From contig CALCZU010000081.1 of assembly GCA_937903155.1 (NCBI GenBank), forward strand, positions 1 through 64,000: DNA of 64,000 nt, read 5' to 3'. The notes beneath the pieces are model-generated. The model made no database searches. It was not told the DNA's origin and worked only from the letters and a program-made list of their open reading frames with translations. Shown piece by piece: positions 16,915-25,602 of the stretch. The DNA comes from an uncultured Bdellovibrionales bacterium (lineage in GTDB: Bacteria > Bdellovibrionota > FAC87 > UBA2466). Within the stretch, counting starts at the first letter, position 1; each line of letters opens with the position of its first letter. The position numbers and the translations under genes were made by a program.

Positions 16915-17103
16915 TTGAGTCCATCGTACGATTTCTACAACCCGCTCCTGTCGCTCGTCGCTCATGCAATGACAGAAAGATTTATCCGATCCGATCATTC
17001 CCAGATGATTGTCCACAGCGCTGATCCCAAAGAATTGATTGACTCCTTGGAGAAGTGGGTACCCATATCTGTTCCGAAATGGATCGATAAAACAAAAAGC
17101 TAG
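16915..17103 (+). pseudogene. C-terminal remnant of a LOG-family (TIGR00730) Rossmann protein
   Basis: About 60 codons resemble the C-terminal end of LOG/TIGR00730 proteins (cytokinin-nucleotide phosphoribohydrolase family): FYNPLLSLVAHAM, ERFIRSDH, a HSADPKELIDSLEKW segment and the PKWIDK end. The family is ~180-240 residues, so the catalytic Rossmann half with its PGGxGT motif is missing; the 86 bases upstream do not encode it. It is probably a leftover of a deleted gene. The rest of the gap, 17104-17264, holds nothing recognisable apart from the leader of the next gene. Confidence 0.5.
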
Positions 17104-17264
17104 ATTTCTGGAAAAATAGTTTGAACCATTTGTTAAGAGTACGATTCTTTTTGAAATACTTCGGATTTGTATACATGGTAAGCCTTGTCTGAATTTCTAT
17201 CACGGTGAGTTTAATATATAGAAACTTTGGCAAAATAGATCGTCTAAGCACCTTGGAGGTTGTT

Positions 17265-18452
17265 ATGAACTCTATCACATCAAAAATATCCCTTACTCTT
17301 CTAGGAGTTTTATTTTCTACTCAGGGGGCAATCGCTGATAAAGAAACTGGAAAGTTTCTAAAGCCATCTTTAGAAATCAGTTCTCAGTTTAAAGATGAGG
17401 ATGGCGCCATCAGTACGATTAAGGAAATGTATTACATCGATAAAAATTCCTACCTAGGAATTACCGCTAAAGGCCAAGTTCGAGCCTCAGACGTTCACAG
17501 TATTCGCAAATTTAAAACGGAAAGTACCGACGTGCTTTCTAGTCAGTCGATAAAGTTTTTTGATTCTTCATGGACATCCTTTGTAAATTATTTTGAAGGG
17601 GTCTTTTCGCCTGATAGAAAGTATTTTGCTCGAGATTTTGCTACAAGAGAAAAAGATCCGATTGGTGTTTGGGATATCGAATCCATGAAGCAGGATGATG
17701 TCTTTGTCCTCAATTCACAAGGTGCCCGGTTGCAGTTTAGTCCCGACGGTCGGAAGCTAGTCTCTAGCTCCGCCAAAGGTCATGTCACTTTTTACGATTT
17801 CGAAGAAAGCCAGCGGTTTGGAAAAGATTCCGTTTTAGCGAACTGGATGCCCCACGAGCACGGACGTCCTGTGAATCTCACATTTTCGGAAGATGGCAGT
17901 TCCTTGTTTACCTCTTCGTTATCCACCGATTCCCAAGATACAGCTGCATACAAAGTCACGGAATGGACGATGCCGAAAGATCTCACGAAGGCCGATCCTT
18001 CGAAGAAGAGAGTCATTCGATTTCCCATGGCGATTTCGCATGGAGTGTTTACGGCCGACCGAAAGGGTTACTATTTCGCTTCAGAAAACTCACTCGCATT
18101 TTTTAATATCTCCGAGGAAAGTCAGAGTCCCGAAGGAAAACCCAAATTGGTTTGGTTTGTAAAGAAACTGGAAGATTCTTCTGTCAAACGTATCGTTCTC
18201 TCCCCAGATGGAAAGTATTTAGTCACTGAATCGGGCGGCTTAAGCGGAACGGATGATATTAGCAATCTGATTCTGTGGGATGCTAAGACAGGGACAAGAT
18301 TAAGTGCACTAAAAATGGAAAGAGTTTCGTATCTAGCAGCTTCAGGCATGCTTCCATTTTCGTCTGTTACTTTCTCTCCCGACAGTCGTCGACTGGCGGT
18401 GCTAGCGAACAACAAAGACCACAATGCAATCTGGTTTTGGAATCTCGACTAG
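17265..18452 (+). CDS. Exported WD40-like beta-propeller protein
   Basis: A 395-residue protein. The start is the ATG at 17265 with GGAGG six bases upstream; it opens a signal peptide (NSITSKISLTLLGVLFSTQGAIA). Repeated blades contain SPD-x-(K/R) turns followed by W/F-D ends (FSPDRKYFARDF, FSPDGRKLVSSS, LSPDGKYLVTES, FSPDSRRLAVLA), the WD40/YVTN-type pattern, sufficient for one propeller. Probably a periplasmic binding scaffold; no catalytic motif is visible. Related architecture occurs at 24334-25602 and 26954-29923. Confidence 0.8.
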   Translation: MNSITSKISLTLLGVLFSTQGAIADKETGKFLKPSLEISSQFKDEDGAISTIKEMYYIDKNSYLGITAKGQVRASDVHSIRKFKTESTDVLSSQSIKFFDSSWTSFVNYFEGVFSPDRKYFARDFATREKDPIGVWDIESMKQDDVFVLNSQGARLQFSPDGRKLVSSSAKGHVTFYDFEESQRFGKDSVLANWMPHEHGRPVNLTFSEDGSSLFTSSLSTDSQDTAAYKVTEWTMPKDLTKADPSKKRVIRFPMAISHGVFTADRKGYYFASENSLAFFNISEESQSPEGKPKLVWFVKKLEDSSVKRIVLSPDGKYLVTESGGLSGTDDISNLILWDAKTGTRLSALKMERVSYLAASGMLPFSSVTFSPDSRRLAVLANNKDHNAIWFWNLD

Positions 18453-18520
18453 TTGTTTGAGGGGATTGCCAAACAGTAGGCCGCGCCCTTAGCTCATGCT
18501 ATGCTTGGATTAAGAGATTC

Positions 18521-19138
18521 ATGGCAATGAAACGCAAGACGGCATGGATGCTGGGATTTGGGATTGTTTGGCTTTTATTCGTGTTAGCTGGAACGATTTA
18601 CCTGCAAAATTACTCGACCCAACCCGGGCGTTCGCTCGCGTCACCGACGCGCTGGCCCACACAGACTTCACTGAAACGATTAGATAACACCCCTACGCTC
18701 GTGATGTTTGTCCACCCGAAATGCGCGTGCTCTAGCGCAAGTGTGGGGGAACTGAATGCGATTCTTGCGCATTTTACTGGCAACTTAAAAAGCTACGTCG
18801 TGTTTGTGAAACCCCTAGATACTCCAAACGATTGGGAGAGAGATTCTCTCTGGAAAGAAGCTAAAGCTTTGCCTGGCGTCGAGGTGATTTTAGATCAAGG
18901 TGGAAGAGAGGCGGAGCGATTCCGCGTTGCGACTTCGGGTGTCGTATTACTGTATGATGCAGATCAGCAACTGAAGTTCAGCGGTGGAATCACGGAATCT
19001 CGAGGCCATTCGGGAGACAACGAGGGAAAGAGTGCTGTAATCTCCATTTTAAATACCGGAAAAGCGACGCTTGCCTCCACATCCATCTTTGGTTGTTCGC
19101 TGCTCGAAAGTGAAAGTCACGCACACAATGTTCATTAA
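18521..19138 (+). CDS. Membrane-anchored thioredoxin-like protein
   Basis: A 205-residue protein with one N-terminal membrane anchor (residues ~8-28) and a thioredoxin-like domain facing the periplasm. The redox motif is HPKCACSSAS near residue 70 (CxC followed by SS, not the classic CxxC), then a VILDQGG strand and the cis-proline position replaced in RVATSGVVLLYD. Its last 11 bases overlap the histidine kinase start, so the two are probably cotranscribed and the protein may feed a redox signal to it. That link is inference. Confidence 0.72.
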   Translation: MAMKRKTAWMLGFGIVWLLFVLAGTIYLQNYSTQPGRSLASPTRWPTQTSLKRLDNTPTLVMFVHPKCACSSASVGELNAILAHFTGNLKSYVVFVKPLDTPNDWERDSLWKEAKALPGVEVILDQGGREAERFRVATSGVVLLYDADQQLKFSGGITESRGHSGDNEGKSAVISILNTGKATLASTSIFGCSLLESESHAHNVH

Positions 19139-20477
19139 CGAAAAAAATCTGGTCATGGGAAAACGTGCTTTAGCGATTTACCAGGAATACCAGCGAAAAA
19201 TTTTTGAAGACACCGACAAGCTATTTGCCTACTTGATGTTAGGAGAATGGTGTTTCGGAATCTTCTGCGCTTTCGTGATTTCACCCCTTCGATGGGAAGG
19301 TTCAGTCAGCTCAACGCATATCCATGTTTGGGCGGCGATTTTTCTGGGGGGAGCGCTCACTCTTTTTCCCGTGGTACTCGCAATATTTTATCCCGGCAAA
19401 ACGGTTACACGGCATATTATCGCTTTTTCGCAGATGATGATGTCGGCACTTCTCATTCATCTCACTGGGGGACGGATTGAAACTCACTTTCATATTTTTG
19501 GGTCTCTTGCTTTTCTCGCGTTCTATCGAGATTGGCGCGTTTTGATGACGGCGACGTTGGTGGTGGGTCTCGATCACTACTTTCGTGGATTGTACTGGCC
19601 TCAGTCCGTTTACGGAATGCTGGTGGCAAGCAACTGGCGTTGGCTCGAACACGTCGGTTGGGTTTTCTTTGAAGATATTTTTTTGGTTCTTTCTTGTTTA
19701 AGAGGTTCAAAAGAACTTCGAGCGATTAGCACACGACAGGCGGAGCTTGAGAGCATGAATTCGAAGCTTGATCTACGGACAAAAGAATTAACCGATTCAA
19801 ACCAAGAGCTCGAGCAATTCGCACACATTGCCGCTCATGACTTGCAATCGCCCTTGCGGTCGGTTGCGACGAATTGCCAATTGCTTGAAGAGTTGCACGG
19901 GGAGGAGCTTTCAGACGACGCAAAACACTTCGCGCGCAATGCAGTCGAAGGTGCCAAGACGATGAACACCACCATCAATGATATTTTGGAGTATTCGAGG
20001 ATTAGTAAAGACACCGGCGCGTCTCAACAAATCTCGTTAGAGAGCGTCGTCGACTTAGTCCTTTCGAATCTCGCGGGCCGAATCGCAGAGACGGGAGCCA
20101 TCATCACGCGCGAGCCTTTGCCCATGGCCGATGGAAATCTTTCCCAAATGGCACGACTCTTCCAAAACCTTCTAGAAAATGCGATTAAATTTAGCGATAA
20201 GTCTCAACCCAAAATTCATATCTCAGCAAAAAAAGTCGGAGGCGAATGGATTATCTCGGTTCAGGACAACGGGATCGGAATCGAGTCAAAATATTTCGAT
20301 AAGATTTTCGAAATGTTCAGAAGATTACACACGAAGAGTGAGTACCCCGGAACGGGAGCGGGTTTAAGCATCTGCAAAAAAATTGTTGAAAAGCATGGTG
20401 GAAAAATTTGGCTAGATTCTGAACCGGGAGAAGGTTCGACCTTTAGTTTTTCGGTCCGAGATGAAGTCAGGGTATGA
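19128..20477 (+). CDS. Membrane sensor histidine kinase
   Basis: A 449-residue kinase. Residues ~20-200 hold about six membrane segments with the conserved HFHIFGSLAFLAFYRDWR and DHYFRGLYWP signatures seen in a group of chemotaxis/kinase membrane sensors. A coiled coil (200-235) joins it to a HisKA domain with H-box FAHIAAHDLQSPLRS and a HATPase with N-box NLLENAIKFS, DNGIGI and the GTGAGLSICK lid. The ATG at 19128 overlaps the previous gene's end; ATG 19155 is an alternative. The 3' end overlaps by 11 bases the convergent response regulator at 20467, a likely partner. Confidence 0.85.
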   Translation: MFINEKNLVMGKRALAIYQEYQRKIFEDTDKLFAYLMLGEWCFGIFCAFVISPLRWEGSVSSTHIHVWAAIFLGGALTLFPVVLAIFYPGKTVTRHIIAFSQMMMSALLIHLTGGRIETHFHIFGSLAFLAFYRDWRVLMTATLVVGLDHYFRGLYWPQSVYGMLVASNWRWLEHVGWVFFEDIFLVLSCLRGSKELRAISTRQAELESMNSKLDLRTKELTDSNQELEQFAHIAAHDLQSPLRSVATNCQLLEELHGEELSDDAKHFARNAVEGAKTMNTTINDILEYSRISKDTGASQQISLESVVDLVLSNLAGRIAETGAIITREPLPMADGNLSQMARLFQNLLENAIKFSDKSQPKIHISAKKVGGEWIISVQDNGIGIESKYFDKIFEMFRRLHTKSEYPGTGAGLSICKKIVEKHGGKIWLDSEPGEGSTFSFSVRDEVRV

Positions 20478-20904
20478 GCGTATTAAAAAGTTGGAGATAC
20501 TCACTTCCATCGAGAGGCTTCACAAAGTAGCCCATCGCTCCGGCTTCGCTCGCCTTTTTTCGGTCTTCTTCGCGAGTTGAACTCGTCAGCATGACAACTG
20601 CAGGGAGAGATTCAAAAGACTTACGACCTCTCATTTTCGCCAAGGTTTCGTGGCCATTTAATTTGGGCATATTGATATCGAGAAATACGAGGGCCGGCAT
20701 TTCAGCGTTTCCCGATTCGACTTTGTCGAGATAGTCCAAAAGATCAGTACCGGACAAAAAATTGAGAAGAGGATTTTTAATCTTTGATTTTTTGTAAAAC
20801 ACTTCGAAGATCTTCAAATCGCTTCCCACATCGTCTACGACTATCACTGGCCCGATTCCATTTAGTGTGTAATGAGACCCCGGATTTGATGCGGTTTCAC
20901 CCAT
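20467..20904 (-). CDS. Single-domain response regulator (CheY/Rcp1-like)
   Basis: A 145-residue receiver domain without an output domain. Acidic pair VVDD, phospho-acceptor Asp in LVFLDINMP, Thr/Ser in VMLTSS and the conserved Lys in YFVKPL are all present. This kind, with an insert near the second helix, usually pairs with bacteriophytochrome-type or membrane kinases. The ATG at 20904 is chosen; a GTG at 20949 would add 15 residues. It is tail to tail with the histidine kinase. Confidence 0.85.
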   Translation of the reverse strand: MGETASNPGSHYTLNGIGPVIVVDDVGSDLKIFEVFYKKSKIKNPLLNFLSGTDLLDYLDKVESGNAEMPALVFLDINMPKLNGHETLAKMRGRKSFESLPAVVMLTSSTREEDRKKASEAGAMGYFVKPLDGSEYLQLFNTLIP

Positions 20905-20952
20905 ACCCAAAGTGTACCCGAGGTCCCATTTTGACGCAATTCGCCCCACGTT

Positions 20953-21345
20953 CTAGGGCGTGTACACGCATTCTTCGCCCTCGAAGACAAGCCCCGTGTC
21001 CAGCTTTTTGTCTTCGAAGATTAGGACGGTTCCGCAGACTGGGAAGATGTTGATAGTTTCATTTTTGAACCGTTTTGTGACTGCTCCGTTGTAAGAAATA
21101 TTTTCAAGTTTCCCATAACTCTCGTAGTCGTGTGGACCCACGTCACCACAGTTGCCGTGGTACTTTGTGCAACGAAAAGCGTAGTATGCGTAACCTCCCT
21201 CTGCGGTCGCATACACGCTCAAACCGGTCAGCGTTCCCCCGTTGGGTGCTGCAACGGATTTGCGGCAATGGATAAATGTATTGGCATTTGCCATGCCCGC
21301 GAGAGTGAATACAGATACTGTGAACATTAGCATTTTGGTTCTCAT
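20953..21345 (-). CDS. Small secreted Cys-rich protein, function unknown
   Basis: A 130-residue protein. The ATG at 21345 has AAGGAGG upstream and begins a signal peptide (MRTKMLMFTVSVFTLAGMANA); the open frame extends further but that part is the LysR intergenic region. The mature part has six cysteines (HCRKS, FRCTK, GNCGD, PVCGT, EECVY), fit for disulphides in the envelope. No family recognised. Divergent from the LysR gene with ~95 bases between, so it may be the LysR target. Confidence 0.75.
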   Translation of the reverse strand: MRTKMLMFTVSVFTLAGMANANTFIHCRKSVAAPNGGTLTGLSVYATAEGGYAYYAFRCTKYHGNCGDVGPHDYESYGKLENISYNGAVTKRFKNETINIFPVCGTVLIFEDKKLDTGLVFEGEECVYTP

Positions 21346-21440
21346 TGTGAGTCCCTCCTTTTCTGTCTCTAACATAACGAAATTTAGAAATAACGAATAA
21401 TTCATTTGAGTGATGTCAGTATTCCAATTAGTAATGGCTA

Positions 21441-22310
21441 ATGCTTGAGGGTCATCTCGAAAAATTGAGAGCGTTTTATGCGACCGCAAAAGAAGGCAGT
21501 TTCATTCGGGCGGCGAGTGCACTGGGAGTGACACAGCCAGCAGTCACTAAGAGCGTTCAACTTTTGGAAAACGAAACAAATACCAAGCTTTTTATCCGTC
21601 AGCGGAGAGGGGTTGAGTTGACTCAGGCAGGAGTTCTTCTTCATCAGTTCTGTAAAGGACTTTTCCTTAGAGTTCGAGATATTGAGAAACAGATTCAAAA
21701 CACGCATTCATTAGCCGGTGTTTTGCGCGTCGGAACGTATGAAACGTTAGGTGAACTTTTTTGGCCGAAAGTTTTGAAGCGAATCAATACGAGATATCCG
21801 GACTTGGTCGTGGAGTTGAAAACCGAGAGCACTCGTGACATTTGGAATGAACTGGAATCAGGAGCACTAGATTTAATTGTAGACGCCGAACCACGCACGG
21901 CGGTTCACTTATTTTCGAAAGTACTCTACAAAGATGATTTTCAAATCTACGCCTGTAAGAATTCTAGATTTCTGAAACGCGCAGAAAAAATACCGATTTC
22001 GTACGTTAGAAAAGCATTCGATAGATATCAGAAATCCATTGAATGGCACTTGCGGCAGATGGAATTGCCTGTGGAACTCCTCTATGACGTCGAATCCTTT
22101 ACGATGGTTCGCTCTTTTGTTTTAGAGGATGTCTGCATCGGCGTCTTGCCCTTGCGCATGGCGCGGGAGTATTTGAAGAATGGTACTCTCGTGGAGTTTG
22201 CAAAAAATCAACCTTTTGGAGAGCACCGAATTTCCGTGACGTGTCTCGACGCAAATCAAAAGGAAGTAAAAATTCGAACTCTGATGACTCTGCTCAAAGA
22301 GATGGCGTAA
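21441..22310 (+). CDS. LysR-family transcriptional regulator
   Basis: A 289-residue LysR regulator. The N-terminal helix-turn-helix is clear (LEKLRAFYATAKEGSFIRAA then VTQPAVTKSVQLLE), followed by a linker helix and a periplasmic-binding-like effector domain from ~90 (LRVGTYETLGELFWPKVL). LysR genes usually regulate a divergent neighbour, here the secreted Cys-rich protein at 20953-21345. Effector unknown. Confidence 0.88.
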   Translation: MLEGHLEKLRAFYATAKEGSFIRAASALGVTQPAVTKSVQLLENETNTKLFIRQRRGVELTQAGVLLHQFCKGLFLRVRDIEKQIQNTHSLAGVLRVGTYETLGELFWPKVLKRINTRYPDLVVELKTESTRDIWNELESGALDLIVDAEPRTAVHLFSKVLYKDDFQIYACKNSRFLKRAEKIPISYVRKAFDRYQKSIEWHLRQMELPVELLYDVESFTMVRSFVLEDVCIGVLPLRMAREYLKNGTLVEFAKNQPFGEHRISVTCLDANQKEVKIRTLMTLLKEMA

Positions 22311-22464
22311 AAACTTTTAAAACTCAGGGCGATTTCCACAAAAGAACGAGCAAATTCAGTTGAAGCCAAGAAACTTTGGCTTTGTAATTGTAAGTCATTG
22401 TTTTCATAAGCGATACCTAAAGGTATGGCAGAAAAAGTTGCCGATTGATCCCTTATTACTCGCT

Positions 22465-23595
22465 ATGTTAAAAGCGCCCATGTTTAAAAAGATTTTATTT
22501 CTCTGTCTAATCACTACCCAGATCTTTGCCGCTGAGCCTCTTAAACCATCCAAAGTAAGGCGAAACTGTCGCCGAGGGTTATTCGTACTTCTCGTGGGAG
22601 GAGGGGCTTTCGGTCTTTCGGAAGGAACAAAAACCTCTCGAAAGATTGCAAAAGACACGTTCAAATCCAAATTGGGAAATGGCGATGTTCATCTCGTTTT
22701 TGTCGGAGATAGTTTAGGAACGAGTTTCAGCAGGGGAAGCTTTGGGAGGTCATTGTATGATCTCAGGATGCGACCGAAGAAAAACAACTGGCTCATTGGC
22801 GGAGACGAAGTTAACGGATTTTTTGAACGGACCCAGTTTCCTCTCAAAATTACAAACCTTGCCGTTCCAACGGCTGGGGTCGACGGCGAACACCTCTACA
22901 CACACAATGAAGTCGAGCAAGCCGTGGGACGCATCAGAAATTTTTCCGACCAGGTAGAGGATCTCCTAAGCTTAGATTTTAATATTGCATTGCTAGCCAT
23001 GGGTTCAAATAACGTAGATTGGTTGGCGGCCGCTGAAGAGTACGAGGGATTAAAAAACTACAAGGACCACGATTATCCTGAAGACATTGCGAAAAAATTC
23101 CGAGACCTGTCCGCTGAAAGTTTTTCGCAGCAATATAAAAACAAAGTCGATCTCATTATTAAAAAAGCGTCTACTTCTTCTTATCCAGTCGCTATCGGAA
23201 TTTATTCTCTACCGAGCTTTGAACGGATTCTCGAAGGCACCAAAACTCGACAAACAGTGAGAGGCGAGGCGTTAGAAAAAGCAAAGTTTTTTTCTTCCTT
23301 TCCCTCGTTTTTACCTCGCCATGAAAAAGTGTCGCTTGAGTTTCGAAATCAGCTCAATGACCGATTGACTAAACTCGTCGCAGAAAAAAATATCGAGCTA
23401 ATTGAAAAAGGGATGACTCATATCCATTTGTTTACGGTCCCAACGTATGCGCTCTTTGACGCCTCTGACGTTACAAAATTAAGTGAGGCAGATGGGGTCC
23501 ATCCCTCTGCAAAAGGCCACGACTGGCTGGCGGAGCAAGCCGTTAAAGATTTACAACCGCTCGTGACTTTTGTCGGCGTCCCTGCCCAAAAGTAA
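22465..23595 (+). CDS. Exported SGNH/GDSL-family hydrolase
   Basis: A 376-residue protein with an N-terminal hydrophobic export signal (MFKKILFLCLITTQIFA) and then an SGNH hydrolase domain: GDS in VFVGDSLG near residue 80 (nucleophile Ser), LAMGSNNVD as a variant of block III GxND, and the Asp-His pair in DGVHPSAKGHDW near 345. Such enzymes are esterases, lipases or glycan deacetylases. The GxND block reads GSNN, which needs care. ATG 22465 is chosen with 22480 as alternative; neither has a strong Shine-Dalgarno. Confidence 0.72.
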   Translation: MLKAPMFKKILFLCLITTQIFAAEPLKPSKVRRNCRRGLFVLLVGGGAFGLSEGTKTSRKIAKDTFKSKLGNGDVHLVFVGDSLGTSFSRGSFGRSLYDLRMRPKKNNWLIGGDEVNGFFERTQFPLKITNLAVPTAGVDGEHLYTHNEVEQAVGRIRNFSDQVEDLLSLDFNIALLAMGSNNVDWLAAAEEYEGLKNYKDHDYPEDIAKKFRDLSAESFSQQYKNKVDLIIKKASTSSYPVAIGIYSLPSFERILEGTKTRQTVRGEALEKAKFFSSFPSFLPRHEKVSLEFRNQLNDRLTKLVAEKNIELIEKGMTHIHLFTVPTYALFDASDVTKLSEADGVHPSAKGHDWLAEQAVKDLQPLVTFVGVPAQK

Positions 23596-23650
23596 CTCTA
23601 TCGCCAGTATTTTTATTTGCATATCGCCAGCGACAAGTTACGATTGTTAA

Positions 23651-23722
23651 CAGGCAATGGAGTCTGCCTTATAACCGCCTTTGGCTGATGACTCCTACTT
23701 GATCAATTAAATGAGTAGGAGT
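23651..23722 (+). promoter_or_regulatory. Fluoride riboswitch (crcB motif) with SD-sequestering platform
   Basis: The sequence from 23653 reads GGCAATGGAGTCTGCC, then ATAACCGCC, GGCTGATG and ACTCCTAC, matching the fluoride aptamer block by block (compare the B. cereus form GGCGAUGGAGUUCGCC...ACUCCUAC). GGAGT at 23659-23663 pairs with ACTCC at 23691-23695 in the aptamer. The same ACTCCTAC (23691-23698) can instead pair perfectly with GTAGGAGT (23715-23722), which contains the Shine-Dalgarno AGGAG of crcB. Fluoride binding would keep ACTCC in the aptamer and free the ribosome site: a translational ON switch. Confidence 0.92.
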
Positions 23723-23726
23723 ACCT

Positions 23727-24101
23727 ATGGAAATTATCATTGTTGGATTCGGTGGTTTTGTTGGGGCAATCGCTCGGTATCTAGTTTATTCGCCCGAACG
23801 TTCTTTAGGAGTTCACGCATTCCCTTTTGGAACCCTATTTATTAATATACTCGGCTGTCTTCTAGCAGGCTTTTTACTGGCAGCGGTGGAACGAGCTTTA
23901 CCCATTCACCGCCATCTTATTCTTCTAGGGTCGATGGGATTAATCGGCTCATTCACCACGTTTTCCACGTTTAGCGTTGAATCGTTTTCACTGCTTCGTT
24001 CAAATCAATTCGCTTTCGCATTGTTAAATATTAGCGCCAACGTGATTTTAGGAATGGGAGCGGTTGCGCTCGGACGGTTACTCCTTTTGAAATTACACTG
24101 A
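23727..24101 (+). CDS. crcB: Fluoride channel CrcB/Fluc
   Basis: A 124-residue four-helix membrane protein of the Fluc family, standard length. Signatures: GGFVGAIARYLVY at the N-terminus, the polar-track GTLFINILGC, and GLIGSFTTFSTFSVE containing the Phe-box and the central Na+-site Thr/Ser. It forms a dual-topology dimer that exports fluoride. A fluoride riboswitch lies directly upstream, and AGGAG stands five bases before the ATG. Confidence 0.95.
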   Translation: MEIIIVGFGGFVGAIARYLVYSPERSLGVHAFPFGTLFINILGCLLAGFLLAAVERALPIHRHLILLGSMGLIGSFTTFSTFSVESFSLLRSNQFAFALLNISANVILGMGAVALGRLLLLKLH

Positions 24102-24113
24102 CTCGCAGAAGGG

Positions 24114-24275
24114 TTAATTGCGGCATTGGCGAGACATCGTGTATCCCGAATCCGAAAGGCGTTGTCGCTCACATTGATATTGTTCCCACTTTTTTTGATT
24201 GGCCGTCTGCTGGGTCGCGCAAGAGACGACGAAAAGTGAAAGCGTTAGCGTTAGGCCGAACAATGATTTTTTCAT
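24114..24275 (-). CDS. Very small lipoprotein (53 residues)
   Basis: A short frame with AAAGAGA just before the ATG encodes a lipoprotein: MKKSLFGLTLTLSLFVVSCA gives a classic signal and lipobox VVSC at residue 19. The mature part is ~35 polar residues (QQTANQKKWEQYQCERQRL, then SDSGY) with two more cysteines, ending RQCRN. No family recognised. It lies between crcB (convergent) and the propeller gene at 24334. Confidence 0.6.
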   Translation of the reverse strand: MKKSLFGLTLTLSLFVVSCATQQTANQKKWEQYQCERQRLSDSGYTMSRQCRN

Positions 24276-24333
24276 ATCTCTTTATTGTAAGAGAACGCTC
24301 TCACAACTGCCAGGAGAAATTTTTCGCCCCCAT

Positions 24334-25602
24334 TTACTTTTCGATTTGCCAAGCCGCTAAGTCTTGTAGTTTCTTGCGAAGCTTATCAGAGTCGGGGGTG
24401 TCGATTCTTTCCAGTGCGTGCAGGATGCGAATCTTTAGAAGATCTTTTGAAGCTTGTTTGAATCTATCCAGAACGGCTTCTGCTCTCATCTGAACTTCGG
24501 GGTTTGTGGATTGTACCGCTTCCGTTACTTTAGAAATGTCTTTTTTTGCCAAAGAAGTCGATAATGCGCGAACTGCGTTTTCGCGTACCCAGTAAGCAGG
24601 GCTGCCAAGATTTTGAACCGCAGTATCCGCTTCGTCGTTGGTCAGACTCTTTGCTTGCGACAATTTTTTATTCAGAAAATTTACGGCCAAATTTCCCTTA
24701 GCAATCAAGGCATCTTCAGCGACTTGCCCATCTAATCTCATATCAGAGAGATTATTCCAGATGACATCCAGCTCTCCCTCGGGGAATAATTCTCTGTCAA
24801 AGGCATTCACCCGGATTTTCGCCACGTAATCGGGATTTGTGTAGATCAAATCTTTGGAATTCAACATATCCACACACTCCGCGGGAATAGGTAAATTCAT
24901 CATCAATGGAATCTCGGAAAGTCCGTCGGAGGAATGAGGCCAGGGCAAAGTATAAAGTTTGCCTGCGGACGGGTAAATCCAAGAAAGTGCGTTTCCATTT
25001 GAGGAAAAACGGGGAGCGGTAAAGTGCGCAGAAGAAACGGATGCAAATGCGGGACGCGAATAGGGATCGTTGGGGGTGCGTGGAGGCAGCATTCCGCCGT
25101 AGGGGTCTTCTACTTTCAGTCGATCTTTTGTTCCTGCGGGGGGATATTGGTAGGTTTTTTTATGCGTCTCTGGATTCCACACTTGGAGGTGTGGATTCGA
25201 GTCGGTCGTGACCGCGATGGCCGATCCATCTGGCGAAATGGTAAGCGAATTAAGTCCTTCTCTGAACCCGGTCTCTAATTGTGTCTCCTGGGATTTGTTT
25301 TCATTTCCAAGATTTTTGTAAATGTGTAGCTTTTCGGCGGCCGCCACTACGGTTTCATTGTCGGGTAAAAATGCGAGTGGGATGTGTCTTGAACCATTTG
25401 CCATCACCATGGGCTTTAGCCGCAGTTTCTCACCGGTTTCGCGATCGATTAAGAATAGATTCGGAGTATTCTTTGTTAGTCCTCCTGGATATTCAGGATT
25501 CGGATAAGCAATAATCGCCACTTTCTTTCCATCGTTCGAAATCGTCGCAGAAGAAATAAACGAATTCTGAAGTTCTTTCTTCATGCTGGGCGCGAGAACC
25601 AC
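24334..25602 (-). pseudogene. WD40-like propeller plus HEAT-like protein, 5' end lost
   Basis: The frame encodes propeller blades (ISNDGKKVAIIAY, FLPDNETVVAAA, ISPDGSAIAVTT, FSSNGNALSWIY) followed by a helical tail with HEAT-like units (YWVRENAVRALSTSL, EVQMRAEAVLDRF). Apart from the GTG at 25602, no good start, ribosome site or signal peptide is present; the frame stays open to a TAA at 25657-25659 with blade-like sequence continuing upstream, then runs into O-antigen-ligase sequence on the other strand. The N-terminus was therefore probably removed at a rearrangement near 25.63 kb. It may still be translated, but the product would lack its export signal. Confidence 0.6.
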
